Origin: DAIOGN01 sp036745245
Lineage (GTDB): Bacteria; Zixibacteria; MSB-5A5; JAUVRN01
Assembly: GCA_036745245.1 (NCBI GenBank)
Contig: DAIOGN010000047.1
Span: 1 to 21,483 of the forward strand
Reading direction: 5' to 3'
DNA: 21,483 nucleotides
Part shown: positions 7,326 through 15,539 of the stretch, piece after piece
How the letters are laid out: the number at the start of each line of letters is the position of its first letter
Position numbering within the stretch: position 1 is the first letter of the stretch
Notes under the pieces: model-generated
What the model was told of the DNA's origin: nothing
What the model saw: the letters and a program-made list of their open reading frames with translations, nothing else
The model's database searches: none
Position numbers and translations under genes: made by a program

Positions 7326-7814
7326 GTGTCCAACTCAGGAATGGTGTTTTACGAGGAGCAGATCGAGAAGATCAATCAGCTCCTCACAAAACTAATCAAG
7401 GGGGCTGAAGCCAAGTGCGCGCTGTTGGTGGACAAGGACGGCCACCTCATCACGCGCCAGGGCTTCACGCACTCGCTCGACACCACGGCGCTCGCGGCGC
7501 TTCTGGCGGGCAGTTTCGCCTCGACCAAGGAGATCGCGCGCCTCGTAGGCGAGCCGGAGTTCTCGGTGCTCTTCCACCAGGGCAAACGGGACCACATTCA
7601 CATCAACATCGTGGGCGAGCGCAGCATTCTCGTCATCATCTTCGACGACCGCACCACGATCGGCATGGTGCGCCTGTACGCCAAGGAAATCGGCGGGGAA
7701 CTCTCCGCGATTTTCGACGAAAAGCCGCAGCGCAAGGGCCCCAAGACCGAGCCGGTCAACGAGGGGTTCACGCAGTCGGTCGAAAAGGAAATGGACAACC
7801 TGTTTAAAGACTGA
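7326..7814 (+). CDS. mglB: MglB-like roadblock protein, regulator of MglA
   Basis: MglB homodimers stimulate GTP hydrolysis and nucleotide exchange on MglA. The 162-residue product matches the Myxococcus protein in length and order: VFYEEQIEKINQLLTKLIK, then CALLVDKDGHLITRQG, SLDTTALAALLAGSFAST, FSVLFHQGKRDHIHINIVG and LVIIFDDRTTIGMVRL. Its C-terminal tail EKEMDNLFKD corresponds to the MglB tail (DIDNLFSE in Myxococcus) that contacts MglA. Translation starts at GTG 7326 with AGGAGG six bases upstream. The stop TGA (7812-7814) shares its last base with the ATG of pilB, so regulator and motor are translationally coupled. Confidence 0.92.
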   Translation: MSNSGMVFYEEQIEKINQLLTKLIKGAEAKCALLVDKDGHLITRQGFTHSLDTTALAALLAGSFASTKEIARLVGEPEFSVLFHQGKRDHIHINIVGERSILVIIFDDRTTIGMVRLYAKEIGGELSAIFDEKPQRKGPKTEPVNEGFTQSVEKEMDNLFKD

Positions 7815-9498
7815 TGACCACTGCCACAGGCGACCTCGGGTCGATGCTGGTGGCGGCCGGCAAGATCTCAGAAGATCAGCTGGCCAAAGCCAGGGAGCTC
7901 ACGAAGAAGGGCGAGAAGCTCGCCAACGCCCTCGTGCAGGTAGGCGCGATCTCGTCGGAAGACGAGGTGTCGGTGTTTGTGGGGCGCCAGCTCAACATCG
8001 GCGCCATGCGCCTGTCCGATGTGGAGCTCAACCCCGAAGTGGTCAAGCTCATCCCGCTCGACATCGCCCGCAAGTTCAACGTGATCGCCGTCTCCAAGCT
8101 CAACAAGACGCTCGTGGTGGCGATCGCCGATCCCAACAACATCTACGTGCTGGACGCCATCAAGTTTATCACCGGCTGCCATATCCAGCCCGTGATCAGC
8201 CCCGAAAAGGCGATCCAGCAGGCCATCGAACACTACTACCAGGACGCCAACACGCTCTCCGACATCATCGAGGAGATGGGCGAGGCGGACCTGGAAGTGG
8301 TGGAGACCACCGACGAAATCTCGGAGATGGACCTGGCGGCCCAGCTCCAGGACAAGCCGCTCGTCAAGCTGGTCGACAGTCTCATCGCCGACGCCATCCG
8401 CAAAGGCGCTTCCGACATCCACATCGAGACGTACGAAAAGCGCGTGCGCGTCAGATTCCGCGTGGACGGCACGTTGCTGGAGCAGGCGCCCATTCCGTTC
8501 AAGTACCGCGCCGCCATCGTGTCGCGCNNNNNNNNNNCATTTCCGAGCGCCGGCTGCCCCAGGACGGACGCATCAAGATCAAGGTGCACGAGCGCACGAT
8601 CGACCTGCGCGTCTCCGTGCTGCCCACCATCTTCGGCGAGAAGGTGGTGATGCGTATCCTCGACCCGAAGAGCCTGATGGTGGACCTGACCCGCCTGGGC
8701 TTCGACGAGTGGTCCATGGACGCCTTCCACAAGGCCATCCATCTTCCGTACGGAATCATTCTGGTGACCGGCCCCACCGGCTCGGGAAAAACCACCACGC
8801 TGTACTCGGCGCTCAAGGCGCTCAACAGCACGGGGGACAACATCATTACGGCCGAAGACCCGGTGGAGTTCAACTTCGACGGCATCAACCAGGTCCTCGT
8901 GCGCTCCGACATCGGGCTCACCTTCGCCGCCGCGCTGAGGTCGTTTCTGCGTCAGGATCCCGACATCATCATGGTGGGTGAAATCCGCGACGCCGAGACC
9001 GCGGAGATCGCCATCCGCTCGGCGCTCACGGGCCACCTCGTGTTCTCCACGCTTCACACCAACGATGCGCCCAGCTCGATCAACCGGCTCGTGGACATGG
9101 GCATTCCGGGCTATCTGGTGGCCGCGGCCACGCGCCTCATCATGGCGCAGCGCATCGTGAAGAAAGTTTGCACCAACTGCAAGACGGAGGCTCCCGCCTC
9201 CGCCGAAAAGCTGCGCCAGATCGGCATCCCAGAGGACGAGATTCCGAAGATCAAGATCTACCATGGTCGCGGCTGCAAGGACTGCAACAACACCGGGCTG
9301 TCGGGCCGCATCGGCATCTACGAGGTCATGGTGTTTTCCCCCACGATCGAAGAGATGGTGCTGCGCGGCGCCTCCAACCAGGAGTTGCGTGAAGCGGCCG
9401 TCAAGGACGGCATGAAGACCCTGCGTATGTCCGCCATCGAGAAGATGAAGCAGGGCCTGGTCACCGTCGAAGAAGTGCTCGCCAAGACGATCGTCTAG
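7814..9498 (+). CDS. pilB: Type IV pilus extension ATPase PilB (interrupted by an assembly gap)
   Basis: PilB is the cytoplasmic hexameric ATPase that drives pilin polymerisation. The N-terminal GspE/PilB domain runs to about residue 150. The core has SDIHIETYEKRVRVRFRVDG, then ISERRLPQDGRIKIK, Walker A GPTGSGKTTT, Walker B DPDIIMVGEIRD, the His box HLVFSTLHTNDAPSS, and the zinc-binding pairs CTNC and CKDC typical of PilB/GspE. Ten Ns at 8528-8537 break the frame: the left part ends in VSR, the right resumes at ISERR in another frame. Family sequences have about eight residues there, so about 23 bases are missing and the full protein would be near 565 residues. The frameshift is an assembly effect, not a pseudogene. 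Confidence 0.93.
8528..8537. other. Assembly gap (10 N) inside pilB
   Basis: A run of exactly 10 N separates two halves of pilB. The downstream frame is shifted, and the missing family-conserved stretch between VSR and ISERR implies about 23 missing bases rather than 10. Confidence 0.95.
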
Positions 9499-9716
9499 GC
9501 TCCTCGCCCTCCCCGATTCCAGCGTTTTCCACCCGGCGGGTCTCCTCTCGACGGAACGCCTTGTACGCTCGTCTGTTGAGCCGGGGCCCGCGTGACGTAA
9601 CGCAGGGACCCCCCCGGCTAATGGCCTGTCAGCCAATCTGATGAGCGGGAGGGCAGGCTTCAGATTTACCGCGACTCAGCCGATATGCATAGGGAAGAAC
9701 TCAAACCGGGGAGTCT
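9499..9716 (+). promoter_or_regulatory. Structured pilT leader region
   Basis: These 218 non-coding bases separate pilB from pilT. A strong composite hairpin spans 9579-9619: AGCCGGGG (9579-9586) pairs with CCCCGGCT (9612-9619), and inside it CCC (9587-9589) with GGG (9605-9607) and GCGT (9590-9593) with ACGC (9600-9603) around a GACGTA loop. A second possible stem is GCCTG (9624-9628) with CAGGC (9654-9658). GACTC (9673-9677) can pair with GAGTC (9711-9715), covering part of the pilT ribosome binding site GGGGAG (9708-9713). No T-tract follows the main hairpin. I could not match it to a known riboswitch class, including GEMM (cyclic dinucleotide). Confidence 0.45.
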
Positions 9717-10799
9717 ATGGTCAATCTACGCGATCTGCTCGAGGAGATGGTGAAGCGCGGTGCCTCCGACCTGCACCTGACCGTGGGTTCGCCGCCGCAG
9801 TTGCGGGTGGACGGGAAGCTCATGCCCATGCAGTACGACATGCTCACCTCTGAGGAAACGAAGAAGCTCTCGTACTCCGTCATGAACGAAAAGCAACGCA
9901 AGGGATTCGAGGAGAAGGGCGAACTCGACCTCTCGTTCGGCGTGGAGAACCTGTCGCGTTTTCGCGCCAACATCTTCACCCAGCGCGGGAATGTGGCGGC
10001 CGCCATCCGCCAGATTCCCTTCGAAATCAAGACCTTTCAGGAACTCGGCCTGCCGCAGGTGATGGAAGAGTTCTCGTCTTTGCCGCGCGGCTTGGTGCTC
10101 GTCACCGGACCCACCGGATCTGGCAAGTCCACCACGCTGGCCGCCATCATCGACAAGATCAACCGCGAGCGGCACGACCACATCATCACGGTGGAAGACC
10201 CCATCGAGTACCTGCACCGCCACCAGAACTGCCTGGTCAACCAGCGCGAGGTGTACTCCGATACCCCCTCGTTCTCGTCGGCGCTCAAGTACGCGCTGCG
10301 CGAGGACCCGGACGTGGTGCTCATCGGCGAAATGCGCGACCTCGAGACCATCTCATCGGCCCTGTCGATCGCCGAAACCGGACACCTGGCCTTCGCCACC
10401 CTGCACACCAATTCGTGCGCGGAATCGATCAACCGCATCGTCGACGTGTTCCCGAACGATCAACAGGAGCAGGTACGCGTAACCCTGTCGTTCGTGCTGC
10501 AGGCCGTCGTGACGCAGACGTTGATCCCCAAGGTGGGCGGCGGCCGTGCCATGGCCATGGAAATCATGGTGGTGACCCCGGCCATTCGTGCCTTGATCCG
10601 CGATGACAAGGTGCACCAGATCTACAGTCTGATGCAGGCTGGACAGAAATACGGAATGATCACCCTCAATCAATCGCTGGCCGAGCTGTACCTGGCGCGC
10701 AAGATTTCCCTGGGAGACGCCCAGGCGCGCAGTTCCAACGTGCAGGAACTGAACGATCTGTTGGCGCGTCGCCAGGCCAGCGCAGCCGCCACGCGATAA
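9717..10799 (+). CDS. pilT: Type IV pilus retraction ATPase PilT
   Basis: PilT depolymerises pili, powering twitching and DNA uptake. The 360-residue product shows the N-terminal RGASDLHLTVGSPPQLRVDG, Walker A GPTGSGKSTT (about residues 132-141), the Asp box TVEDPIEYLH, Walker B DPDVVLIGEMRD, the His box GHLAFATLHTNS, and the retraction-specific motif in the form AIRALIRDDK near residue 285. It lacks the zinc-binding cysteines of PilB, as expected. The start at ATG 9717 is supported by GGGGAG three bases upstream and by the conserved N-terminus. Twelve bases separate its stop from pilC. No pilU paralogue is present in the window. Confidence 0.95.
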   Translation: MVNLRDLLEEMVKRGASDLHLTVGSPPQLRVDGKLMPMQYDMLTSEETKKLSYSVMNEKQRKGFEEKGELDLSFGVENLSRFRANIFTQRGNVAAAIRQIPFEIKTFQELGLPQVMEEFSSLPRGLVLVTGPTGSGKSTTLAAIIDKINRERHDHIITVEDPIEYLHRHQNCLVNQREVYSDTPSFSSALKYALREDPDVVLIGEMRDLETISSALSIAETGHLAFATLHTNSCAESINRIVDVFPNDQQEQVRVTLSFVLQAVVTQTLIPKVGGGRAMAMEIMVVTPAIRALIRDDKVHQIYSLMQAGQKYGMITLNQSLAELYLARKISLGDAQARSSNVQELNDLLARRQASAAATR

Positions 10800-10811
10800 G
10801 GAGTCGGTGCC

Positions 10812-12014
10812 GTGCCTGTATTCGAGTACAAAGGAAAGACGCTGGCCGGGGCCAGCGTGGCAGGCGAACTGCAAGCGGCCGACCGCAAGGAACTGGAGCG
10901 CCTGCTCCGGGGCCGCCGGATCCTGGTGTCGCAGGTCTCCAAGAAGCCCACGGAAATCAAGCTTTCGTTTGGAAGCAAGAGGGTGGCCAAGGTCGACATC
11001 TCGCGGTTCACCCGCCAGTTTGCCACCATGATCGGCGCGGGTCTGCCCATGGTGCAGTGCCTGGAGATCCTGGGGTCGCAGGCGGAGCGGCCCGAGATGA
11101 GGCGCATCATCAACGAGGTGCGCGAGTCGGTGTCTTCGGGCACCACACTCTCGGAAGCGCTGGCCAAGCATCGCAAAGTCTTTGACGAACTCTACACGAA
11201 CATGGTGGAAGCCGGCGAAATCGGCGGCGCCCTCGACACGATCCTCGTACGCCTGGCCAACTACCGTGAAAAGGCGGACGCCCTGGTGCGCAAGGTGAAG
11301 GGCGCCATGGTGTACCCGAGCGTGGTCGTGATCGTGGCCATCGGCGTGACGGCGGCCATGCTCACGTTCATCGTGCCGGTGTTCGCCAAGATGTTCGAAG
11401 GCCTGGGCGCGGAGCTGCCGGAGCCCACACAGGTGGTGCTGGGAATCTCGCACTTTCTGCGCTCCAACCTCTGGTACCTCCTGGCCGGCCTGGTGGGCGC
11501 CATCCTGGGCTTCCGCTACTGGGTGAAAACGGAATCCGGGAAACTCCATTTCGACAAGTTCATGCTGCGCACGCCCCTGTTCGGTCCGCTCATCCGCAAG
11601 AGCGCCGTGGCGCGTTTCACCCGCACGCTGGGCACCCTGCTCCAGTCGGGCGTCTCCATTCTGGACGCGCTGGATATCACGGCCAAGACGGCCGGCAACA
11701 AGGTGATCCAGATCGCCATTCGCAAGTCGGTGCTCTCCATCGCCGAGGGCGACACGATCACGGCGCCGCTCAAGGAGTCGGGCGTGTTCCCGCCCATGGT
11801 GACGCAGATGATCCACGTAGGGGAGAAGACCGGCGGCCTGGACGACATGCTCTCCAAGATCGCCGACTTCTACGACGAGGAGGTGGATGCCGCGGTGAGC
11901 GCGCTCACCTCCATCATCGAGCCCGTGATCATCGTGTTCATGGGTGTCATCATCGGCGGCATTCTGATTGCCATGTACATGCCGATGTTCGACATCATCG
12001 GCAAGATCTCCTAA
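10812..12014 (+). CDS. pilC: Type IV pilus inner-membrane platform protein PilC
   Basis: PilC is the polytopic platform on which PilB and PilT act. The 400-residue product has the usual short N-terminal region (PVFEYKGKTLAG) and two type II secretion F domains: the first from FTRQFATMIGAGLPMVQCLE (about 70-195) and the second from FTRTLGTLLQSGVSILDALD (about 270-395), each with a GEKTG- or GEIGG-type motif. Membrane segments lie near 167-190, 215-235 and 370-392. Translation starts at GTG 10812 with AAGGAG eight bases upstream. The pilS start is 14 bases after the stop, so pilT, pilC and pilS probably form one operon. Confidence 0.95.
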   Translation: MPVFEYKGKTLAGASVAGELQAADRKELERLLRGRRILVSQVSKKPTEIKLSFGSKRVAKVDISRFTRQFATMIGAGLPMVQCLEILGSQAERPEMRRIINEVRESVSSGTTLSEALAKHRKVFDELYTNMVEAGEIGGALDTILVRLANYREKADALVRKVKGAMVYPSVVVIVAIGVTAAMLTFIVPVFAKMFEGLGAELPEPTQVVLGISHFLRSNLWYLLAGLVGAILGFRYWVKTESGKLHFDKFMLRTPLFGPLIRKSAVARFTRTLGTLLQSGVSILDALDITAKTAGNKVIQIAIRKSVLSIAEGDTITAPLKESGVFPPMVTQMIHVGEKTGGLDDMLSKIADFYDEEVDAAVSALTSIIEPVIIVFMGVIIGGILIAMYMPMFDIIGKIS

Positions 12015-12028
12015 GGGAGAAGGTCACG

Positions 12029-13796
12029 GTGACGGGCCCAGGGGAAGGACTCCCGGTCACCGGCCGGCCCGGCCCGGGCGGCTCTCACCTCATCTGGCTC
12101 ATCCTGCGCCTGGTGCTGTTCTGCCTGGTCGTGGGTGTTTCGCTGTATGCCGGGCTGTCTACCGGTCCGGGGTTCTGGCTGCTCGGATCCTACACCGCAG
12201 CCACGCTTCTCTTCCTCCTCCTGTACAGACGCCACGGACGTCGCCGCCAGAGCAGCGCCGTAAGGCTCATTGGCGCACTTCTGCTGCTCCTCGAGGTGGC
12301 GGTCGAGGGAGCTCTCGTGTCGCGCACGCAGGCCATCGCCTCGCCGTACCTGCTTCTCTTCCTGCTCACCATCGTCTCCGCGAGTCTCCAGTACCGCCTC
12401 GTGGGAACGCTGCTCACGGCCACGGCCACGAGCGTGGCCGTCACCCTCGCCGCCTTCATCGCCGTGTCGGGCGGTGACCCGGGCTGGCAGGCGGCGCGGG
12501 ACTTCACGCAGGTCCTGAGACTGAATGACGATCTGTTCTACGCCCTGTTTCTGTACGTGTGCGCATTCTACCTGGCCGCCTTCGTGTCGGGGTACCTGTC
12601 GGAAAAGCTGGAAGTCAAGGACCGCGCGCTTGAAGGCGCCTCTCGCGCGCTGGCCAAGGCGCGCCTGGAGACCGACGACATTCTCCGCCACATGCAGTCG
12701 GGTTTGCTCACGCTGGACGAGCGCGGGTTCATCGTCTTCTTCAATCGCACCGCCGAGGAGATCCTCGGCGTGGCCGAAGGCGAAGCCACCGGTCACCCGC
12801 TGGGTAACGCGCTCGGAACCGGCATGGGCGAACTGGTCAGCCTTCTCGAAGGGGCCCTTGGAGGCTCGCCCGGACGATCGCGCAGGGAAGTGCTTGTCAC
12901 TCGAACGGATGGTCGGACTCTGCNNNNNNNNNNCCCTGGGCATCTCCACGTCCTTGCTCCTGGGAGCGGAGCACACGGTGCGCGGCGTGATCGCGATTTT
13001 TCAGGACCTCACGGAGGCGAAGCGCCTCGAGGAACGCATGCGCGTGGCCGATCGTCTCGCGGCGGTGGGTGAGCTGTCGGCCTCCATCGCGCACGAAATT
13101 CGCAATCCACTGGCCACGGTGACGGGGTCTGTGGAGCTTTTGAAGCCACTGGTGGGAGAGGACGCGGAGAGTCGGGCGTTGCTCGAGCTCATCGTCAAGG
13201 AGTCGAGCCGGCTCAATCGCATCGTGGCCGACTTCCTCGACTTCACCCGCATCAAGCGTCAGTCGTGCGAGGACGTGGACCTCGAAGCGATGGCCCACGA
13301 GGTGGTGGGGCTCTTTGAGCATCATCCGTCGAGGCAGGCGTCCTGTCGACTGAGAGTCGACGTGGAGTCGGGCACTCCTTCAGCCGCCGCGTCGCGCGAT
13401 CAGGTGCAGCAGATGCTCGTCAATCTTGTGCAGAATGCGCTGGAGGCCGTGGGGCCCCGGCCCGGGGAGGTGGTCCTCCGCGTGGCGGGCGTCACGCGTC
13501 CGTTCGAAACGGCGCAGCCATTCGTGGAAGTCACCGTGTCCGACACAGGTCCGGGAATTCCCGAAGCCTGGCGCGACAAGATCGGCCAGCCGTTTTTCTC
13601 GGGGAAGAAGAAGGGCACGGGGCTGGGTCTGGCCATTGTGCAGCGTCTCGCCCTGGCCAACCGCGGCAGCTTGCGCTGGCACAGCCCTCCCGGAGAAGGT
13701 GCACAGTTCATTCTCCGGCTGCCGGCCTTCTCGCCGGATGACTTTCACGCCGAAGTGGCTCACCTGTCGGCCGCCGCCGGCCGGCCGCTCGGTTAG
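12029..13796 (+). CDS. pilS: PilS-like sensor histidine kinase (interrupted by an assembly gap)
   Basis: The N-terminal 200 residues carry six membrane segments, as in PilS, which senses pilin in the membrane and controls pilin transcription through PilR. A PAS domain follows (ILRHMQSGLLTLDERGFIVF), then the phosphoacceptor H box SIAHEIRNPLATV, the N box NLVQNALEAVG, G1 DTGPGIPEAW, the F motif QPFFSGK, and G2 GTGLGLAIV, so the kinase looks catalytically intact. Ten Ns at 12924-12933 lie in the PAS domain. Joining the flanks with no inserted bases restores one frame and the expected DGRTLPLGIST, giving 585 residues. GTG 12029 has AGGGAGAAGG upstream. No pilR follows; the next gene is on the other strand. 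Confidence 0.88.
12924..12933. other. Assembly gap (10 N) inside pilS
   Basis: The left flank ends CTGC and the right begins CCCTGGGC. Direct joining makes CTG CCC CTG GGC in frame (L-P-L-G), which fits PAS domains of this type, so the true gap is probably zero bases. Confidence 0.95.
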
Positions 13797-13831
13797 TTCG
13801 GCGCGCACACACTCTCAGGGCAGAAAATAAA

Positions 13832-13859
13832 AAGGCGCGGACCCGTGGGGCCGCGCCTT
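13832..13859 (-). terminator. Intrinsic terminator between convergent pilS and pilX
   Basis: AAGGCGCGG (13832-13840) pairs with CCGCGCCTT (13851-13859) around a 10-base loop, a perfect 9-bp GC-rich stem. On the minus strand the stem is followed by a T-rich tract (complement of AAAATAAAA at 13824-13832), so it is a good rho-independent terminator for pilW-pilX. On the plus strand the following bases are only moderately T-rich (GTCTCTTGTC), so it may act weakly on pilS as well. Confidence 0.85.
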
Positions 13860-13879
13860 GTCTCTTGTCGCCTGTGCGT

Positions 13880-15532
13880 CTAGTTGGAGGCCAGATTCTG
13901 ACGCCAGGAGTTCTTCTGGGCGACGTTCACCTGCGGCGTGCCCGGGGGCAGCTTGTTGGGGTCGAGGAAGTCGGTGTCGAAGCCCCAGTCACGCGTGGGC
14001 GCTTCGTAGTACGAACCGTACGACCACGCACCCGTCGCCTGGCGGCTCTGCCACAGATCCACGAACGATCCCCTCAGAGTCAGCTTCTTGCCCGACCACT
14101 TTTCCAGGAGCCGTGGGAGATTCTCCAGGCCGCCGTTGTACTGGCTGCCGTTCGCACCGGTCACGGTGTTGCCGGTGAGAAACGCCACGTTCACCTTGGT
14201 GTCGGTGGCCACACGATTCCCCAGGACCTGGCTGCTCTTGCTGTCATCCCAGCTGTTCGACAGGATGGTATAGGCATCCGAGAGCACCGAGGCGGGCTTC
14301 TTGTTCACGGTGTTGTAGTCGCCCTTGGTGTACACGGGATTCGGAGACGCCACGGTGAGGGCCCCCGGCAGGGTGGCGCCGTTCACGAGACGCACCGCCT
14401 GCTCGGTTCCCCCCACGGTGTTGCGGGAGGCATAGATGATGCCGTTGCGCGGGTAATAGGCCGTCGTGCCCAGCTTCGCCACGTCGATCTGGGTGGCGGT
14501 GACATTCTTGCCTTCCCGCGGATTGTAGAACGTGGCGGTGGACAGAGCCCCGGCCACGGTGAGCGAAGCCGTGACGTTGGTCCAGGTGCCGGCATTGTTG
14601 TACATCGCCTGACCGTTGACGATTTTCAGATCGGCCTTGTTCTCGAACGAGTCGGGGTTGGAGCCACCCGCGTCCGGGTCGATCAGATCGGTGGGCGTAC
14701 CGTTGGTCACCACCGGCAGGTTGAGTTCTGTGATGCCGTGATTTCCGTCTTCCACGCGACCGTCCCAGCGATTGAGCGACTCGTCCACCCAGTTGCTGTC
14801 GTTGGAGTCAAGCCAGTCCGACCCCACCTTCATTCCCTGGTAGTCAGCATCTTTGTCCTTGATGTTCACCTGCCCGGCGCCGTAGGTCTGCCCCGAGCCG
14901 GCCTTGCGCGACGCGAGGATGTCGCCCGCAGCCGTGACGTATGAATCGATGTTCAGCGTGGTGTTGGCGCCCAGGTACATGTCGCCGTTGGAGTGCATCC
15001 GGCCCGTGATCGTCATGTCGGCGCCGGGGTGGAACTCCATGTCGTGCTCGTAGAACACGGCGAACTGGAACACCGGCACGAGAGCATCCTGTACCACAAG
15101 CGAGATCTCCACCTGCTGCGGGTCGCCGGACAGGCGTCCCACGGACTTCACCTCGAACGCCTTCACCAGGCCGTACAGCCCGGCGTAGGCGCCTGTTGTG
15201 AGATTCTCCACGGAGGCGGGACCCAGGTCGGTGGTGGAGAAGGAGGAGTACCCGTTCCCGTAGTCGAACGCGCCCGAGGGCAGCGGGTCGGGAGCGCGGC
15301 CGAAGCGTTCGAAGCTGCGGATGATCTCCGCGGCCACGCGCTCCGATCCGGCTTCCGCCAGGTAGAAGGACTGGGTGCGGTGCACCTGATTGGCCGTGAT
15401 GTCCTTATCGGTGTCCGAGGTGCGCAAGGCCGTCATGCCCAGGAATCCCACCAGGACGAGCATGATCAGGCCCACGACCAGGGCGAACCCGGACTGATTG
15501 TTCAGTCGGGAGTTGCGGAGTTTGATCTTCAT
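13880..15532 (-). CDS. pilX: PilX-like minor pilin / pilus assembly protein, large form
   Basis: The N-terminus has a basic leader ending NQSG, then a hydrophobic stalk beginning FALVVGLIMLVLVGFLG, followed by ALRTSDTDKDITANQ and FYLAEAGSERVAAE. This is the PilX/GspK-like N-terminal pattern, lacking Glu at +5, and suggests processing by prepilin peptidase after Gly15. Classical PilX proteins are about 170-200 residues; this one has 550. The extra part is a Thr/Asn/Gly-rich, probably extracellular region with GRMHSNGDMYLGANTT, a motif I associate with large PilX-like proteins of deltaproteobacterial-type genomes. GAGGA lies about six bases before the ATG. The gene follows pilW by seven bases and ends just before the terminator at 13832-13859. 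Confidence 0.82.
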   Translation of the reverse strand: MKIKLRNSRLNNQSGFALVVGLIMLVLVGFLGMTALRTSDTDKDITANQVHRTQSFYLAEAGSERVAAEIIRSFERFGRAPDPLPSGAFDYGNGYSSFSTTDLGPASVENLTTGAYAGLYGLVKAFEVKSVGRLSGDPQQVEISLVVQDALVPVFQFAVFYEHDMEFHPGADMTITGRMHSNGDMYLGANTTLNIDSYVTAAGDILASRKAGSGQTYGAGQVNIKDKDADYQGMKVGSDWLDSNDSNWVDESLNRWDGRVEDGNHGITELNLPVVTNGTPTDLIDPDAGGSNPDSFENKADLKIVNGQAMYNNAGTWTNVTASLTVAGALSTATFYNPREGKNVTATQIDVAKLGTTAYYPRNGIIYASRNTVGGTEQAVRLVNGATLPGALTVASPNPVYTKGDYNTVNKKPASVLSDAYTILSNSWDDSKSSQVLGNRVATDTKVNVAFLTGNTVTGANGSQYNGGLENLPRLLEKWSGKKLTLRGSFVDLWQSRQATGAWSYGSYYEAPTRDWGFDTDFLDPNKLPPGTPQVNVAQKNSWRQNLASN

Positions 15533-15539
15533 AGGTTCC

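Noticed and set aside
7814..9498. pilB as a pseudogene split by a frameshift
   Set aside because: The frame change coincides exactly with the N run and all motifs on both sides are intact.
9499..9716. GEMM (cyclic dinucleotide) riboswitch before pilT
   Set aside because: Some bases such as ACGCAGGG recall the consensus, but the paired core with GAAA tetraloop and its receptor cannot be laid out.
9685..9753. Upstream ORF of 22 codons overlapping the pilT start
   Set aside because: No ribosome binding site and out of frame with pilT; probably chance.
13880..14944. Long open frames on the plus strand opposite pilX
   Set aside because: They mirror the codon pattern of pilX and encode no recognisable domain.
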